From: an uncultured Lachnospiraceae bacterium
GTDB taxonomy: Bacteria > Bacillota > Clostridia > Lachnospirales > Lachnospiraceae
Length of the DNA: 58,084 nucleotides
Assembly (NCBI GenBank): GCA_949740725.1
Contig: CATJIO010000115.1
Location: 1-58,084 of the forward strand
Direction of reading: 5' to 3'
Shown here: positions 40,754 to 48,440 of the stretch, piece after piece
Layout of the letters: each line of letters begins with the position of its first letter
How positions within the stretch are numbered: position 1 is the stretch's first letter
Position numbers and translations under genes: made by a program
The notes under the pieces: model-generated
The model's input: the letters and a program-made list of their open reading frames with translations, nothing else
What the model was told of the DNA's origin: nothing
The model's database searches: none

Positions 40754-42586
40754 ATGAAGATGAAACGAGACGATGTGAGAAATATTGCCATCATTGCCCA
40801 TGTGGATCATGGGAAGACGACTTTGGTGGATGAGTTGTTAAAACAGAGCGGTGTATTCCGCGCTAATCAGGACATAGGGGAGAGGGTGATGGACTCCAAT
40901 GATTTGGAACGGGAGCGTGGCATCACTATCTTGGCGAAGAATACCGCTGTATTTTATCATGGAATCAAAATCAATATTATCGACACCCCAGGCCATGCAG
41001 ATTTCGGCGGTGAGGTAGAGCGGGTATTAAAGATGGTGAACGGCGTAATTTTAGTGGTGGACGCCTTTGAGGGGGCCATGCCCCAGACCCGTTTTGTGCT
41101 TCAGAAGGCTCTGGAGATGGATCTGCCGGTGATCTGCTGCGTTAACAAGATAGACCGCCCGGAGGCTCGTCCGGCGGAAGTGGTAGATGAGGTTTTGGAG
41201 CTGTTTATGGATCTGGATGCTTCTGACGAGCAGCTGGAGTGCCCTTTCCTCTACGCCTCAGCCAAGGCAGGCTTTGCCAAGAAGGAGCTGGAGGATGAGG
41301 AAGTGAATATGGAACCCCTCTTTGAGACCATTGTCCGTTATATCCCAGCTCCGGAGGGAGATCCCCAGGCGCCTACCCAGGCGCTGATCAGTACTATTGA
41401 CTACAATGAATATGTAGGCCGGATTGGTATCGGCAAGGTGGATAATGGAGGATTGCGGATTAACCAGGAGTGTGTGCTGATGAATCACCATGAGCCGGAC
41501 AAGTTCCGCAAGATTAAGATCGGAAAGCTCTATGAGTTTGACGGGTTGAAGCGAGTGGAGGTACAGGAGGCCGGCGTGGGATCCATCGTGGCCATATCCG
41601 GGATCAGCGATCTTCATATCGGGGATACCATATGTTCTGTGGACAGCCCGGATCCTATTCCCTTCCAGAAGATTTCCGAGCCTACTATTTCCATGTATTT
41701 TATGGTGAATGACAGCCCTCTGGCAGGACAGGAGGGGAAGTATATCACCTCCCGCCATATCCGGGACCGCTTATTCCGTGAGCTGAATACAGATGTAAGC
41801 CTTCGGGTGGAAGAGACAGATTCGGCGGATTGTTTCAAGGTATCCGGACGGGGAGAACTGCACCTGTCAGTGTTGATTGAGACTATGCGCCGGGAAGGCT
41901 TTGAGTTTGCGGTAAGCAAGGCGGAGGTCATCTATAAATACAATGAGCGGAACCAGAGGCAGGAGCCTATGGAAATTGCCTATGTGGATGTGCCGGAGGA
42001 GTTTACCGGAGCCATTATCCAGAAGCTGACTGCCAGAAAAGGCGAGCTGACTGGGATGACACCCATTGCCAGAGGCTACACCAGACTGGAGTTTACCATC
42101 CCCTCCAGAGGCCTGATCGGCTATCGAGGAACCTTTATGACCGATACTAAGGGCAATGGCATATTAAATACGATCTTTGATGGTTACGGTCCTTATAAAG
42201 GGGATTTAACCTATCGCCCCACTGGATCTCTCATTGCCTACGAGTCTGGGGAGTCCATCACTTACGGACTGTTTAATGCCCAGGAGCGAGGAATTCTGTT
42301 TATCGGGCCCGGAGTGAAGGTATATGCGGGGATGGTTATTGGCCAGAATCCTAAGGCAGAAGACATCGAGGTAAATGTGTGTAAAACCAAGAAGCTGACC
42401 AATACCCGTTCTTCAAGCGCCGACGAGGCCCTGCGTCTGGTTCCCCCTAAGGTGATGAGCTTAGAGCAGTGCCTGGAGTTTATTGACACAGATGAGTTGC
42501 TGGAGATCACGCCGGTATCCTTAAGGATCCGCAAAAAGATCTTGGATCCCACATTGAGAAAACGGGCTTCCTTTAAAAATAAATAG
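40754..42586 (+). CDS. typA: TypA/BipA ribosome-associated GTPase
   Basis: 610 residues. G1 HVDHGKTTL, switch [12 protein letters not shown]3 [13 protein letters not shown]4 NKIDRP. Later elongation-factor domains follow, with the TypA C-terminus [16 protein letters not shown] and [10 protein letters not shown]. It binds the ribosome and helps 50S assembly under stress or cold. Start ATG 40754 with AGAAAGG 10 bases upstream; the ATG two codons later is also possible. Single gene with its own promoter and terminator. Confidence 0.97.
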   Translation: MKMKRDDVRNIAIIAHVDHGKTTLVDELLKQSGVFRANQDIGERVMDSNDLERERGITILAKNTAVFYHGIKINIIDTPGHADFGGEVERVLKMVNGVILVVDAFEGAMPQTRFVLQKALEMDLPVICCVNKIDRPEARPAEVVDEVLELFMDLDASDEQLECPFLYASAKAGFAKKELEDEEVNMEPLFETIVRYIPAPEGDPQAPTQALISTIDYNEYVGRIGIGKVDNGGLRINQECVLMNHHEPDKFRKIKIGKLYEFDGLKRVEVQEAGVGSIVAISGISDLHIGDTICSVDSPDPIPFQKISEPTISMYFMVNDSPLAGQEGKYITSRHIRDRLFRELNTDVSLRVEETDSADCFKVSGRGELHLSVLIETMRREGFEFAVSKAEVIYKYNERNQRQEPMEIAYVDVPEEFTGAIIQKLTARKGELTGMTPIARGYTRLEFTIPSRGLIGYRGTFMTDTKGNGILNTIFDGYGPYKGDLTYRPTGSLIAYESGESITYGLFNAQERGILFIGPGVKVYAGMVIGQNPKAEDIEVNVCKTKKLTNTRSSSADEALRLVPPKVMSLEQCLEFIDTDELLEITPVSLRIRKKILDPTLRKRASFKNK

Positions 42587-42599
42587 AGCTGCAAAATAT

Positions 42600-42640
42600 A
42601 AGAAATCCTGTCGAGAAGTTCTGCCAGGATTTCTTTTTTT
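42600..42640 (+). terminator. Terminator of typA
   Basis: AAGAAATCCTG (42600-42610) / CAGGATTTCTT (42625-42635) followed by a T run. Confidence 0.9.
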
Positions 42641-42776
42641 GTGGTCATAATTTCGGTTCTCTGCCCATATATTTGTTATGTGCAGCAGCCTATGGGTCTG
42701 GTAATATTTCTGAAAAAGAGGGAGATTTTAGATTTTTTGGCTGTGACGAATTGAATGGAAAGAGGAGAGAGATACT

Positions 42777-43406
42777 ATGTCAGAAAAAATGATTGAAAAC
42801 AACAAAGTGACCGTGATCGGCAAGATTGTTTCCGGCTTTACCTTCAGCCATGAAGTCTTCGGGGAAGGCTTTTATATGGTGGATCTGGAGGTGAACCGGC
42901 TTAGCGAGCAGGCCGATATTATTCCCCTGATGATATCTGAGCGGCTGATTAAAGTGGATGAGGATTACCAGGGCTGCACCATCGAGGCTACAGGGCAGTT
43001 CCGCTCATATAACCGTCATGAAGGGGTAAAGAACAAGCTGATTTTATCTGTTTTTGTCCGGGAAATTCATTTTATTGAGGAGTTTACCGATTATACGAAA
43101 ACCAACCAGATTTTCCTGGACGGCTATATCTGCAAGGCGCCGGTTTACCGAAAGACCCCTCTGGGCAGGGAGATCGCAGATCTGCTTTTGGCGGTGAACC
43201 GTCCTTACGGGAAATCGGATTACATACCCTGCATCGCCTGGGGGAGGAATGCCAGATTTGCTTCTGGCTTTGAGGTGGGCTCCCGGGTGAAGGTGTGGGG
43301 CCGAGTCCAGAGCCGGGAATATACCAAGAAGCTGAGCGAGACCGAGTGCGAAAAGCGTGTGGCCTATGAAGTGTCGGTCAGCAAGCTGGAGTTTGGAGAG
43401 GGGTAA
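42777..43406 (+). CDS. Single-stranded DNA-binding-like protein (double OB fold)
   Basis: 209 residues. The first half (NNKVTVIGKIVSGFTFSHE) and the second (KTNQIFLDGYICKAPVYRKT and IPCIAWGRNARFA with VGSRVKVWGRVQSRE) both look like SSB/PriB OB folds. There is no acidic C-terminal tail like that which recruits repair proteins to true SSB. This is the family annotated as SSB in Lachnospiraceae; it is not the replication SSB, which normally lies between rpsF and rpsR. Role unknown; behind AGAGGAGAG. Confidence 0.75.
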   Translation: MSEKMIENNKVTVIGKIVSGFTFSHEVFGEGFYMVDLEVNRLSEQADIIPLMISERLIKVDEDYQGCTIEATGQFRSYNRHEGVKNKLILSVFVREIHFIEEFTDYTKTNQIFLDGYICKAPVYRKTPLGREIADLLLAVNRPYGKSDYIPCIAWGRNARFASGFEVGSRVKVWGRVQSREYTKKLSETECEKRVAYEVSVSKLEFGEG

Positions 43407-43429
43407 ATGTAAGAAAAATGTAAGAAATG

Positions 43430-43458
43430 TTGCATGTTTCGAAAAAATATGTTATGAT
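43430..43458 (+). promoter_or_regulatory. Promoter of the BtuR/CobO-type gene
   Basis: TTGCAT (43430-43435), 17-base spacer, TATGAT (43453-43458). Transcription would start near 43465, giving a leader of about 110 bases. Confidence 0.7.
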
Positions 43459-43462
43459 GGGC

Positions 43463-43556
43463 TTCGTTGCTTCGATCCACCGGTGAAGGTGGATCATAGA
43501 TTCGTTGCAGGAGAATCCATGATGAAGCGCGGGCGCAGCTTGCGCCGGGGCGCTTC
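43463..43556 (+). ncRNA. Structured leader with three hairpins, class unknown
   Basis: GATCCACC/GGTGGATC (43474-43495), GATTC/GAATC (43499-43517) and a two-tier stem GAAGCGC-GGCGCA-GCT-TGCGCC-GCGCTTC (43524-43556). TTCGTTGC repeats at 43463-43470 and 43501-43508, so alternative pairings are possible. No T run and no cobalamin riboswitch B12 box. It precedes the ribosome site of the next gene by eight bases, which would suit translational control. Confidence 0.5.
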
Positions 43557-43576
43557 CAGGTATGAGGTGCATTCAG

Positions 43577-44086
43577 ATGAAAAACGGAACGATTCAGGTG
43601 ATCTGCGGTTCTGGCAGGGGAAAGACAAACGCTGCCGTGGGTAGGGCTATCCGTGCTCTGGCAGAGCAGAAAAATGTGATTATGATACAGTTCTTAAAGG
43701 GAAGTCAGGACGAGGGGATGAAGGATGTGTTGGCCCGCCTGGAGCCGGCGCTTAAGGTTTTCCGATTCGAGAAGGCCGCTGCGTTTTATGAGGCATTATC
43801 CAGCCAGGAGAAGGCGGAGGAGTGTGTTAATATCCGCAACGGGTTGAACTTTGCCAGAAAGGTGATGGCCACGGGAGAGTGCGATCTGCTGATTTTGGAT
43901 GAAATTTTAGGGATCGTAGACTGCGGCATTATCAAGACCGGGGAATTGATCCAGATGCTGGAATCCCGGGAGAGCGAAATGGACGTGTTGCTCACCGGAA
44001 AGGTTTTTCCGGAAGGGCTGGAGGGCATCGCAGATGATATTTCTGTGATTCAGAAAGTTAAAGTTGACAAGGAAGAGGAAGGATGA
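43577..44086 (+). CDS. BtuR/CobO/CobP family corrinoid adenosyltransferase-like ATPase
   Basis: 169 residues from ATG 43577, where GAGGTG (43564-43569) is well spaced; an ATG at 43562 is in frame but lacks one. P-loop VICGSGRGKTNAAVG, VIMIQFLKG, the Walker B-like CDLLILDEILGIVDCGII and VLLTGKVFPE match the CobA/BtuR fold, which transfers adenosyl from ATP to cob(I)alamin. No other corrinoid genes are near, so it may serve salvage. The dapA promoter lies inside its 3' end. Confidence 0.85.
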   Translation: MKNGTIQVICGSGRGKTNAAVGRAIRALAEQKNVIMIQFLKGSQDEGMKDVLARLEPALKVFRFEKAAAFYEALSSQEKAEECVNIRNGLNFARKVMATGECDLLILDEILGIVDCGIIKTGELIQMLESRESEMDVLLTGKVFPEGLEGIADDISVIQKVKVDKEEEG

Positions 44087-44092
44087 TAGGAT
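44064..44092 (+). promoter_or_regulatory. Promoter of the lysine riboswitch-dapA transcript
   Basis: Perfect TTGACA (44064-44069), 17-base spacer, TAGGAT (44087-44092), overlapping the end of the upstream gene. Confidence 0.65.
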
Positions 44093-44107
44093 AATAAAAA
44101 GCAAAAG

Positions 44108-44275
44108 AGAGTAGAGGTTGCGCTGATTATCAGTAGGCTGGCGGATGTGACGGGCACAGAGGAAGACAGCAGAAAGGAAAAGGCGCCGAAGGAAGGGAGA
44201 GGCCGTATCCTCCGACCTGGGCATGCAGTGAAGAATTGTATGACTGTCATCTGACAGGATGGAGAGCTACTTAAG
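44108..44275 (+). ncRNA. Lysine riboswitch (L box) controlling dapA
   Basis: The conserved L-box blocks appear in order: AGAGGTTGCGC with AGTA just after, GGAAAAGGCGCCGAAGG in the centre, then CTGGGCATGCAGTGAAGAA, ACTGTCATCTGACAGG and GGAGAGCTACTT closing P1. A terminator at 44304-44330 is the expression platform. Lysine binding would favour termination and shut off dapA, the entry to diaminopimelate and lysine. Confidence 0.95.
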
Positions 44276-44303
44276 AGAGAAGAAGTATTCGTACTAACCT
44301 TAA

Positions 44304-44330
44304 GGGCTGACAGACGTCAGCCCTGTTTTT
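44304..44330 (+). terminator. Riboswitch-controlled terminator before dapA
   Basis: GGGCTGAC (44304-44311) / GTCAGCCC (44316-44323) and TGTTTTT. Confidence 0.92.
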
Positions 44331-44365
44331 GTACCGTATAAGAAAAAATATCAGGAGGAAAGAAT

Positions 44366-45253
44366 ATGGCAGTATTTGAAGGCGCAGGCGTGGCATTGAT
44401 TACCCCGATGAAGGCTGACGGGGCGGTAAATTATGAGAAGCTAGAAGAGATCCTGGAGGAGCAGATCGCAGGAGGGACGGACGCCATTGTGGCCTGCGGT
44501 ACCACTGGAGAGGCATCTACCCTGACTCATGAGGAGCATTTGGATGTGATCCGTCATACCTGCAAGGTGGTGGCAGGCAGGATCCCGGTGATCGCGGGAA
44601 CGGGATCCAACTGTACGGAGACTGCCATCTACCTGTCTGTTGAGGCGGAGAAGGCCGGGGCAGACGGGGTCCTGGTGGTATCCCCCTATTACAATAAAGC
44701 TACTCAGAAGGGATTGGCCGCCCATTTTACCGCTGTGGCAAGAGCCATCAAGATTCCGGTAATTTTATATAATATTCCGGGACGGACCGGGGTGACCATT
44801 CAGCCCCAGACCATTGTGGAGCTTTGCCGAAATGTGGAAAATATTGTGGGAGTGAAAGAGGCCAGCGGCAATTTCTCCAGCATTGCCACGCTGATGAGCC
44901 TGGCAGATGGATGTGTGGATGTTTATTCTGGAAACGATGATCAGATCGTGCCCCTGCTGGCTTTGGGAGGAAAGGGCGTGATTTCTGTCCTCTCCAATGT
45001 AGCTCCCAGACAGACCCATGAAATATGTGCGTCATTTTTTGCGGGAGAGGTGAAAAAGAGCATGGAGATGCAGATTAAGGCGATCCCCCTGATCACGGAG
45101 TTGTTCCGGGAGGTAAATCCTATCCCGGTAAAGGCGGCCATGAATCTGATGGGCAAGGAAACCGGGCCTCTGAGAATGCCTTTGACCGAGATGGAGCCGG
45201 AGCATCAGGCGCTGCTAAAGAAGGCAATGGAGGAGTATGGAGGGTTACTGTAA
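44366..45253 (+). CDS. dapA: 4-hydroxy-tetrahydrodipicolinate synthase
   Basis: 295 residues behind CAGGAGGAAAG. GTTGEASTL (pyruvate/semialdehyde site), the catalytic Tyr in ILYNIPGRTG and the Schiff-base Lys in VGVKEASGN are present. Condenses pyruvate with aspartate semialdehyde, the first step specific to lysine and diaminopimelate. Under the lysine riboswitch. dapB follows after 119 bases. Confidence 0.97.
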   Translation: MAVFEGAGVALITPMKADGAVNYEKLEEILEEQIAGGTDAIVACGTTGEASTLTHEEHLDVIRHTCKVVAGRIPVIAGTGSNCTETAIYLSVEAEKAGADGVLVVSPYYNKATQKGLAAHFTAVARAIKIPVILYNIPGRTGVTIQPQTIVELCRNVENIVGVKEASGNFSSIATLMSLADGCVDVYSGNDDQIVPLLALGGKGVISVLSNVAPRQTHEICASFFAGEVKKSMEMQIKAIPLITELFREVNPIPVKAAMNLMGKETGPLRMPLTEMEPEHQALLKKAMEEYGGLL

Positions 45254-45372
45254 GCCAAGTGGATATAGACGCGGCGTACTTGCATGAAAGCATCTATGGA
45301 TATTTGGCGCACCTGTAGGATGAACAAGTAGGGCGATATAGCCTGAACGGGTGGTAAAGGATGGAGGAAGCA

Positions 45373-46134
45373 ATGGTAAAAATGATAATGCATGGCTGTA
45401 ATGGAGCCATGGGCCAGGTGATCGCTGGGATTGTGGAAAAGGATAAGGATATCACGATTGTAGCTGGAGTGGATATTCATACAGAAAGAAAACGGGATTT
45501 TCCGGTATATGCCTCCCTCAATGAGGTAAAGGAGGAAGCAGAGGTAATTGTGGACTTTGCTTCGGCGTCGGCGGTAGACGGGCTTCTGGACTTCTGCCAG
45601 GAGAAATCTATGCCGGTGGTGCTCTGCACCACTGGACTGACCGAGGAGCAGCTGGAGAGGGCCAAAGAGGCTTCCTGCCAGACAGCAGTGCTCCGTTCCG
45701 CCAATATGTCTCTGGGGGTAAATACGCTCCTTAAGCTGGTGGCAGAGGCGGCAAAAACATTGTCTGTGGCGGGATTTGACGTAGAGATCGTGGAAAAGCA
45801 TCATAATCAGAAGATAGACGCTCCCAGTGGGACTGCGTTGGCACTGGCGGACGCGGTGAATCAGGCGATAGGAGATACCTGCCATTATGTTTACGATCGG
45901 AGCCAGAGAAGAGATAAGCGGGACGGGAAGGAGATTGGCATCAGCGCGGTTCGCGGTGGTACCATTGTGGGAGAGCACGATGTGATTTTTGCCGGAACGG
46001 ATGAAGTGGTAACCTTTCATCATACCGCTTACTCGAAGGCAGTGTTTGCAAAGGGCGCCGTGGAGGCGGCGAAATTCCTGGCAGGTAAGGGGCCAGGATA
46101 TTACCATATGTCCGATGTAATTGGAAATGATTAA
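45373..46134 (+). CDS. dapB: 4-hydroxy-tetrahydrodipicolinate reductase
   Basis: 253 residues. ATG 45373 gives the usual N-terminus MVKMIMHGCNGAMGQ and has GGAGGAAG close upstream; ATG 45361 is in frame but less likely. NAD(P) motif HGCNGAMGQ, the catalytic EIVEKHHNQKIDAPSGTA and GGTIVGEHDVIF are all present. Reduces the DapA product. Probably co-transcribed with dapA and thus lysine-regulated. Confidence 0.96.
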   Translation: MVKMIMHGCNGAMGQVIAGIVEKDKDITIVAGVDIHTERKRDFPVYASLNEVKEEAEVIVDFASASAVDGLLDFCQEKSMPVVLCTTGLTEEQLERAKEASCQTAVLRSANMSLGVNTLLKLVAEAAKTLSVAGFDVEIVEKHHNQKIDAPSGTALALADAVNQAIGDTCHYVYDRSQRRDKRDGKEIGISAVRGGTIVGEHDVIFAGTDEVVTFHHTAYSKAVFAKGAVEAAKFLAGKGPGYYHMSDVIGND

Positions 46135-46153
46135 CAGATAAGCCAAATATTTT

Positions 46154-46183
46154 TTTCATATTTTTATCTTCTCCGCCTATACT
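46154..46183 (+). promoter_or_regulatory. Possible promoter of the small lipoprotein gene
   Basis: TATACT at 46178-46183 with a weak -35 TTTCAT (46154-46159) at 18 bases. Confidence 0.35.
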
Positions 46184-46226
46184 ACATGGAGAAAAGGCAA
46201 ATCAGCATGAAAGGAGAAGGAGAATA

Positions 46227-46574
46227 ATGAAAAAAGCCAAATATCTTGTAGTCTGCCTGGCTGCCGCCTTTGGGCTGTGGACAGCCGGATGCTCCAACCG
46301 GAGTGATGAGAATCAGACCCAGAGTACAACAAGCAGCACCTCTGCCGCCACCTCTGGATCAGAAACTTCCAGTTCCAGAAATCAGAACAACAAAGACAAC
46401 AGTAACCGTGACGAGGGCGCTGGGGCTGGAAGCACCGGCAGCACCGAGGGAGAGACTGGGGTAATTAACGGCCTGATCGAAGATGCCAAGGACGGCATTG
46501 ATGACATTATGGACGATGAGGATGGGAATAGCCGGGGCACCGGCGCAGCCAACGATGGCCAGAACGGAAGATAA
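46227..46574 (+). CDS. Small low-complexity lipoprotein, unknown function
   Basis: 115 residues behind AAAGGAGAAGG. A signal peptide (MKKAKYLVVCLAAAFGLW) ends in the lipobox TAGC, then a Ser/Thr/Asn-rich linker and an acidic Gly/Asp tail (DAKDGIDDIMDDEDG). No known domain; likely a surface-exposed lipid-anchored peptide of the kind common in Lachnospiraceae. Own terminator. Confidence 0.75.
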   Translation: MKKAKYLVVCLAAAFGLWTAGCSNRSDENQTQSTTSSTSAATSGSETSSSRNQNNKDNSNRDEGAGAGSTGSTEGETGVINGLIEDAKDGIDDIMDDEDGNSRGTGAANDGQNGR

Positions 46575-46631
46575 CCCATGGAATAGATATGCGATGGGTA
46601 GAAGAAAGCAGAGATAAAGCCGATAATCAGC

Positions 46632-46663
46632 GGGAAGATGAAACCATCTTCCCCTGTTTTTTT
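46632..46663 (+). terminator. Terminator after the small lipoprotein gene
   Basis: GGGAAGATG (46632-46640) / CATCTTCCC (46645-46653), loop AAAC, followed by TGTTTTTTT. Confidence 0.92.
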
Positions 46664-46727
46664 GCGCGATAGAAAATTCTCCTTGGCACGGCAAAAAACC
46701 AACGTTAATACCAATGTGCAAAACTCC

Positions 46728-46756
46728 TTTACTTATAGCGGATTTTGTTGTAAATT
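46728..46756 (+). promoter_or_regulatory. Putative promoter of purA
   Basis: TTTACT (46728-46733), 17-base spacer, TAAATT (46751-46756), 51 bases before the start. Confidence 0.5.
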
Positions 46757-46807
46757 AGTAAGGTAGGTAAAAAAGTACTGTGGGATAATCCCAAAGGAGG
46801 AATTTAC

Positions 46808-48088
46808 ATGGTTCGAGCTATCGTTGGCGCTAACTGGGGAGATGAAGGAAAGGGTAAGATCACGGATATGCTTGCAAAGGAATCCGATATCATCGTCCGT
46901 TTCCAGGGAGGAAGCAACGCTGGTCACACGATTATTAATAATTACGGCAAGTTTGCCCTTCATTTGCTGCCGTCCGGCGTCTTTTACAATCATACTACCA
47001 GCATTATCGGCAATGGGGTGGCATTAAATATTCCCTATCTTATTCAGGAAATCAATTCCATTGTAGAAAAGGGCGTTCCCAAGCCCCGCATCCTGGTGTC
47101 TGACCGGGCACAGGTTTTGATGCCTTATCATGTACTGTTTGACACTTATGAGGAGGCAAGGCTGGCCGGGAAATCCTTTGGCTCTACGAAATCAGGAATC
47201 GCACCATTTTATGCGGATAAGTACGCGAAGATTGGGATTCAGGTGAGCGAGCTTTTCGACGAGGCGGTGATCCGGGAAAAAGTGGAGCAGATTTGTGAGA
47301 CGAAAAATGTGCTTCTGGAACATTTGTACCATAAGCCTTTACTAGATGCGGCGGAACTTTTAGACACATGCTATCAGTATCGGGATATGATCGAGCCTTA
47401 TGTGTGTGATGTATCTTCCTACCTTCACGAAGCCATCAAGGAAGGCAAAACCATCCTGCTGGAGGGTCAGCTGGGTTCGTTAAAGGATACAGATCATGGG
47501 ATTTACCCTATGGTTACTTCCTCCTCTACGCTGGCTGCCTATGGAGCTATCGGCGCAGGGATTCCCCCTTATGAGATCAAGGACATTATCACTGTGGTAA
47601 AGGCCTACTCTAGCGCAGTGGGGGCAGGGGCCTTTGTCAGTGAAATCTTTGGGGATGAGGCAGATGAGCTTCGCCGCAGAGGGGGAGACGGAGGAGAGTT
47701 TGGCGCTACCACCGGCCGGCCGCGCCGGATGGGCTGGTTTGACGCGGTGGCTAGTCGTTACGGCTGCCGGATTCAGGGCGCTACAGAGGTGGCCTTTACT
47801 GTCCTGGATGTGCTGGGATATCTGGATGAGATTCCTGTGTGTATCGGCTATGAGATCGACGGAGAGGTGACGAAAGAATTTCCCACTACGGTGAAGCTGG
47901 AGAAGGCGAAGCCAGTTTTGACGACCCTACCCGGCTGGAAGTGTGATATCCGGGGCATCCGCAAATACGAGGAGCTGCCGGAGAACTGCCGGAATTATAT
48001 CGAATTTGTAGAGAAAGAAATCGGCGTTCCCATCACCATGGTTTCCAATGGGCCGGGACGGGACGACATTATTATGCGGGAAGAATAA
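46808..48088 (+). CDS. purA: Adenylosuccinate synthetase
   Basis: 426 residues behind AAAGGAGG. N-terminal GANWGDEGKGKITDML (GTP/IMP site with catalytic Asp), GGSNAGHTI with the catalytic His, EGQLGSLKDTDHGIYP and the Arg-loop TTGRPRRMGWFD. Makes adenylosuccinate from IMP and aspartate, committing purines to AMP. Single gene between terminators. Confidence 0.97.
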   Translation: MVRAIVGANWGDEGKGKITDMLAKESDIIVRFQGGSNAGHTIINNYGKFALHLLPSGVFYNHTTSIIGNGVALNIPYLIQEINSIVEKGVPKPRILVSDRAQVLMPYHVLFDTYEEARLAGKSFGSTKSGIAPFYADKYAKIGIQVSELFDEAVIREKVEQICETKNVLLEHLYHKPLLDAAELLDTCYQYRDMIEPYVCDVSSYLHEAIKEGKTILLEGQLGSLKDTDHGIYPMVTSSSTLAAYGAIGAGIPPYEIKDIITVVKAYSSAVGAGAFVSEIFGDEADELRRRGGDGGEFGATTGRPRRMGWFDAVASRYGCRIQGATEVAFTVLDVLGYLDEIPVCIGYEIDGEVTKEFPTTVKLEKAKPVLTTLPGWKCDIRGIRKYEELPENCRNYIEFVEKEIGVPITMVSNGPGRDDIIMREE

Positions 48089-48095
48089 GGAAAAC

Positions 48096-48137
48096 CAAAT
48101 GCGCAGGGACAATCAAGCATTATCCCTGCGCACTTTT
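48096..48137. terminator. Bidirectional terminator between purA and the minus-strand small membrane gene
   Basis: TGCGCAGGGA (48100-48109) / TCCCTGCGCA (48123-48132) flanked by A-rich and T-rich sides, between two converging genes. Confidence 0.85.
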
Positions 48138-48151
48138 GTTCCATTTTAACA

Positions 48152-48406
48152 TTAAAGGATAGTGGTTTCATCTTCATCCCCAGCGGTTCTGCCATCTTTC
48201 TCCGATTTCTCCTGCTTATTGATCAGATTCAGAAACATTTGATACCCGTAAAAAACAGCAGGAATAACCATAAGGCAGAATAGATCCGCGATTAAAAGTT
48301 TACGGGCATACTCTGTTCCGATCACTGCAAGGATCAGCGCGCCAACGCTCAGGATTCCGATTAAGATCAGGCAGATAATCGCTAAGGGGCGTTTCCATTG
48401 ATTCAT
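48152..48406 (-). CDS. Small two-helix membrane protein, unknown function
   Basis: 84 residues: a short basic start (MNQWKRP), two hydrophobic helices (about 8-30 and 38-60) and a charged cytoplasmic tail (KQEKSEKDGRTAGDEDE). No family recognised. On the minus strand 34 bases after the ABC-F stop, with AGAAAGGAC as ribosome site, so probably co-transcribed with it. Confidence 0.7.
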   Translation of the reverse strand: MNQWKRPLAIICLILIGILSVGALILAVIGTEYARKLLIADLFCLMVIPAVFYGYQMFLNLINKQEKSEKDGRTAGDEDETTIL

Positions 48407-48440
48407 ATGTTTCGTCCTTTCTGGTGGGCGGTACAGTAGC

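Noticed and set aside
42777-43406. Replication SSB
   Set aside because: No acidic C-terminal tail, two OB-like halves and no rpsF/rpsR neighbours.
43463-43556. Cobalamin riboswitch before the BtuR/CobO-type gene
   Set aside because: The B12 box and the conserved cobalamin core are missing.
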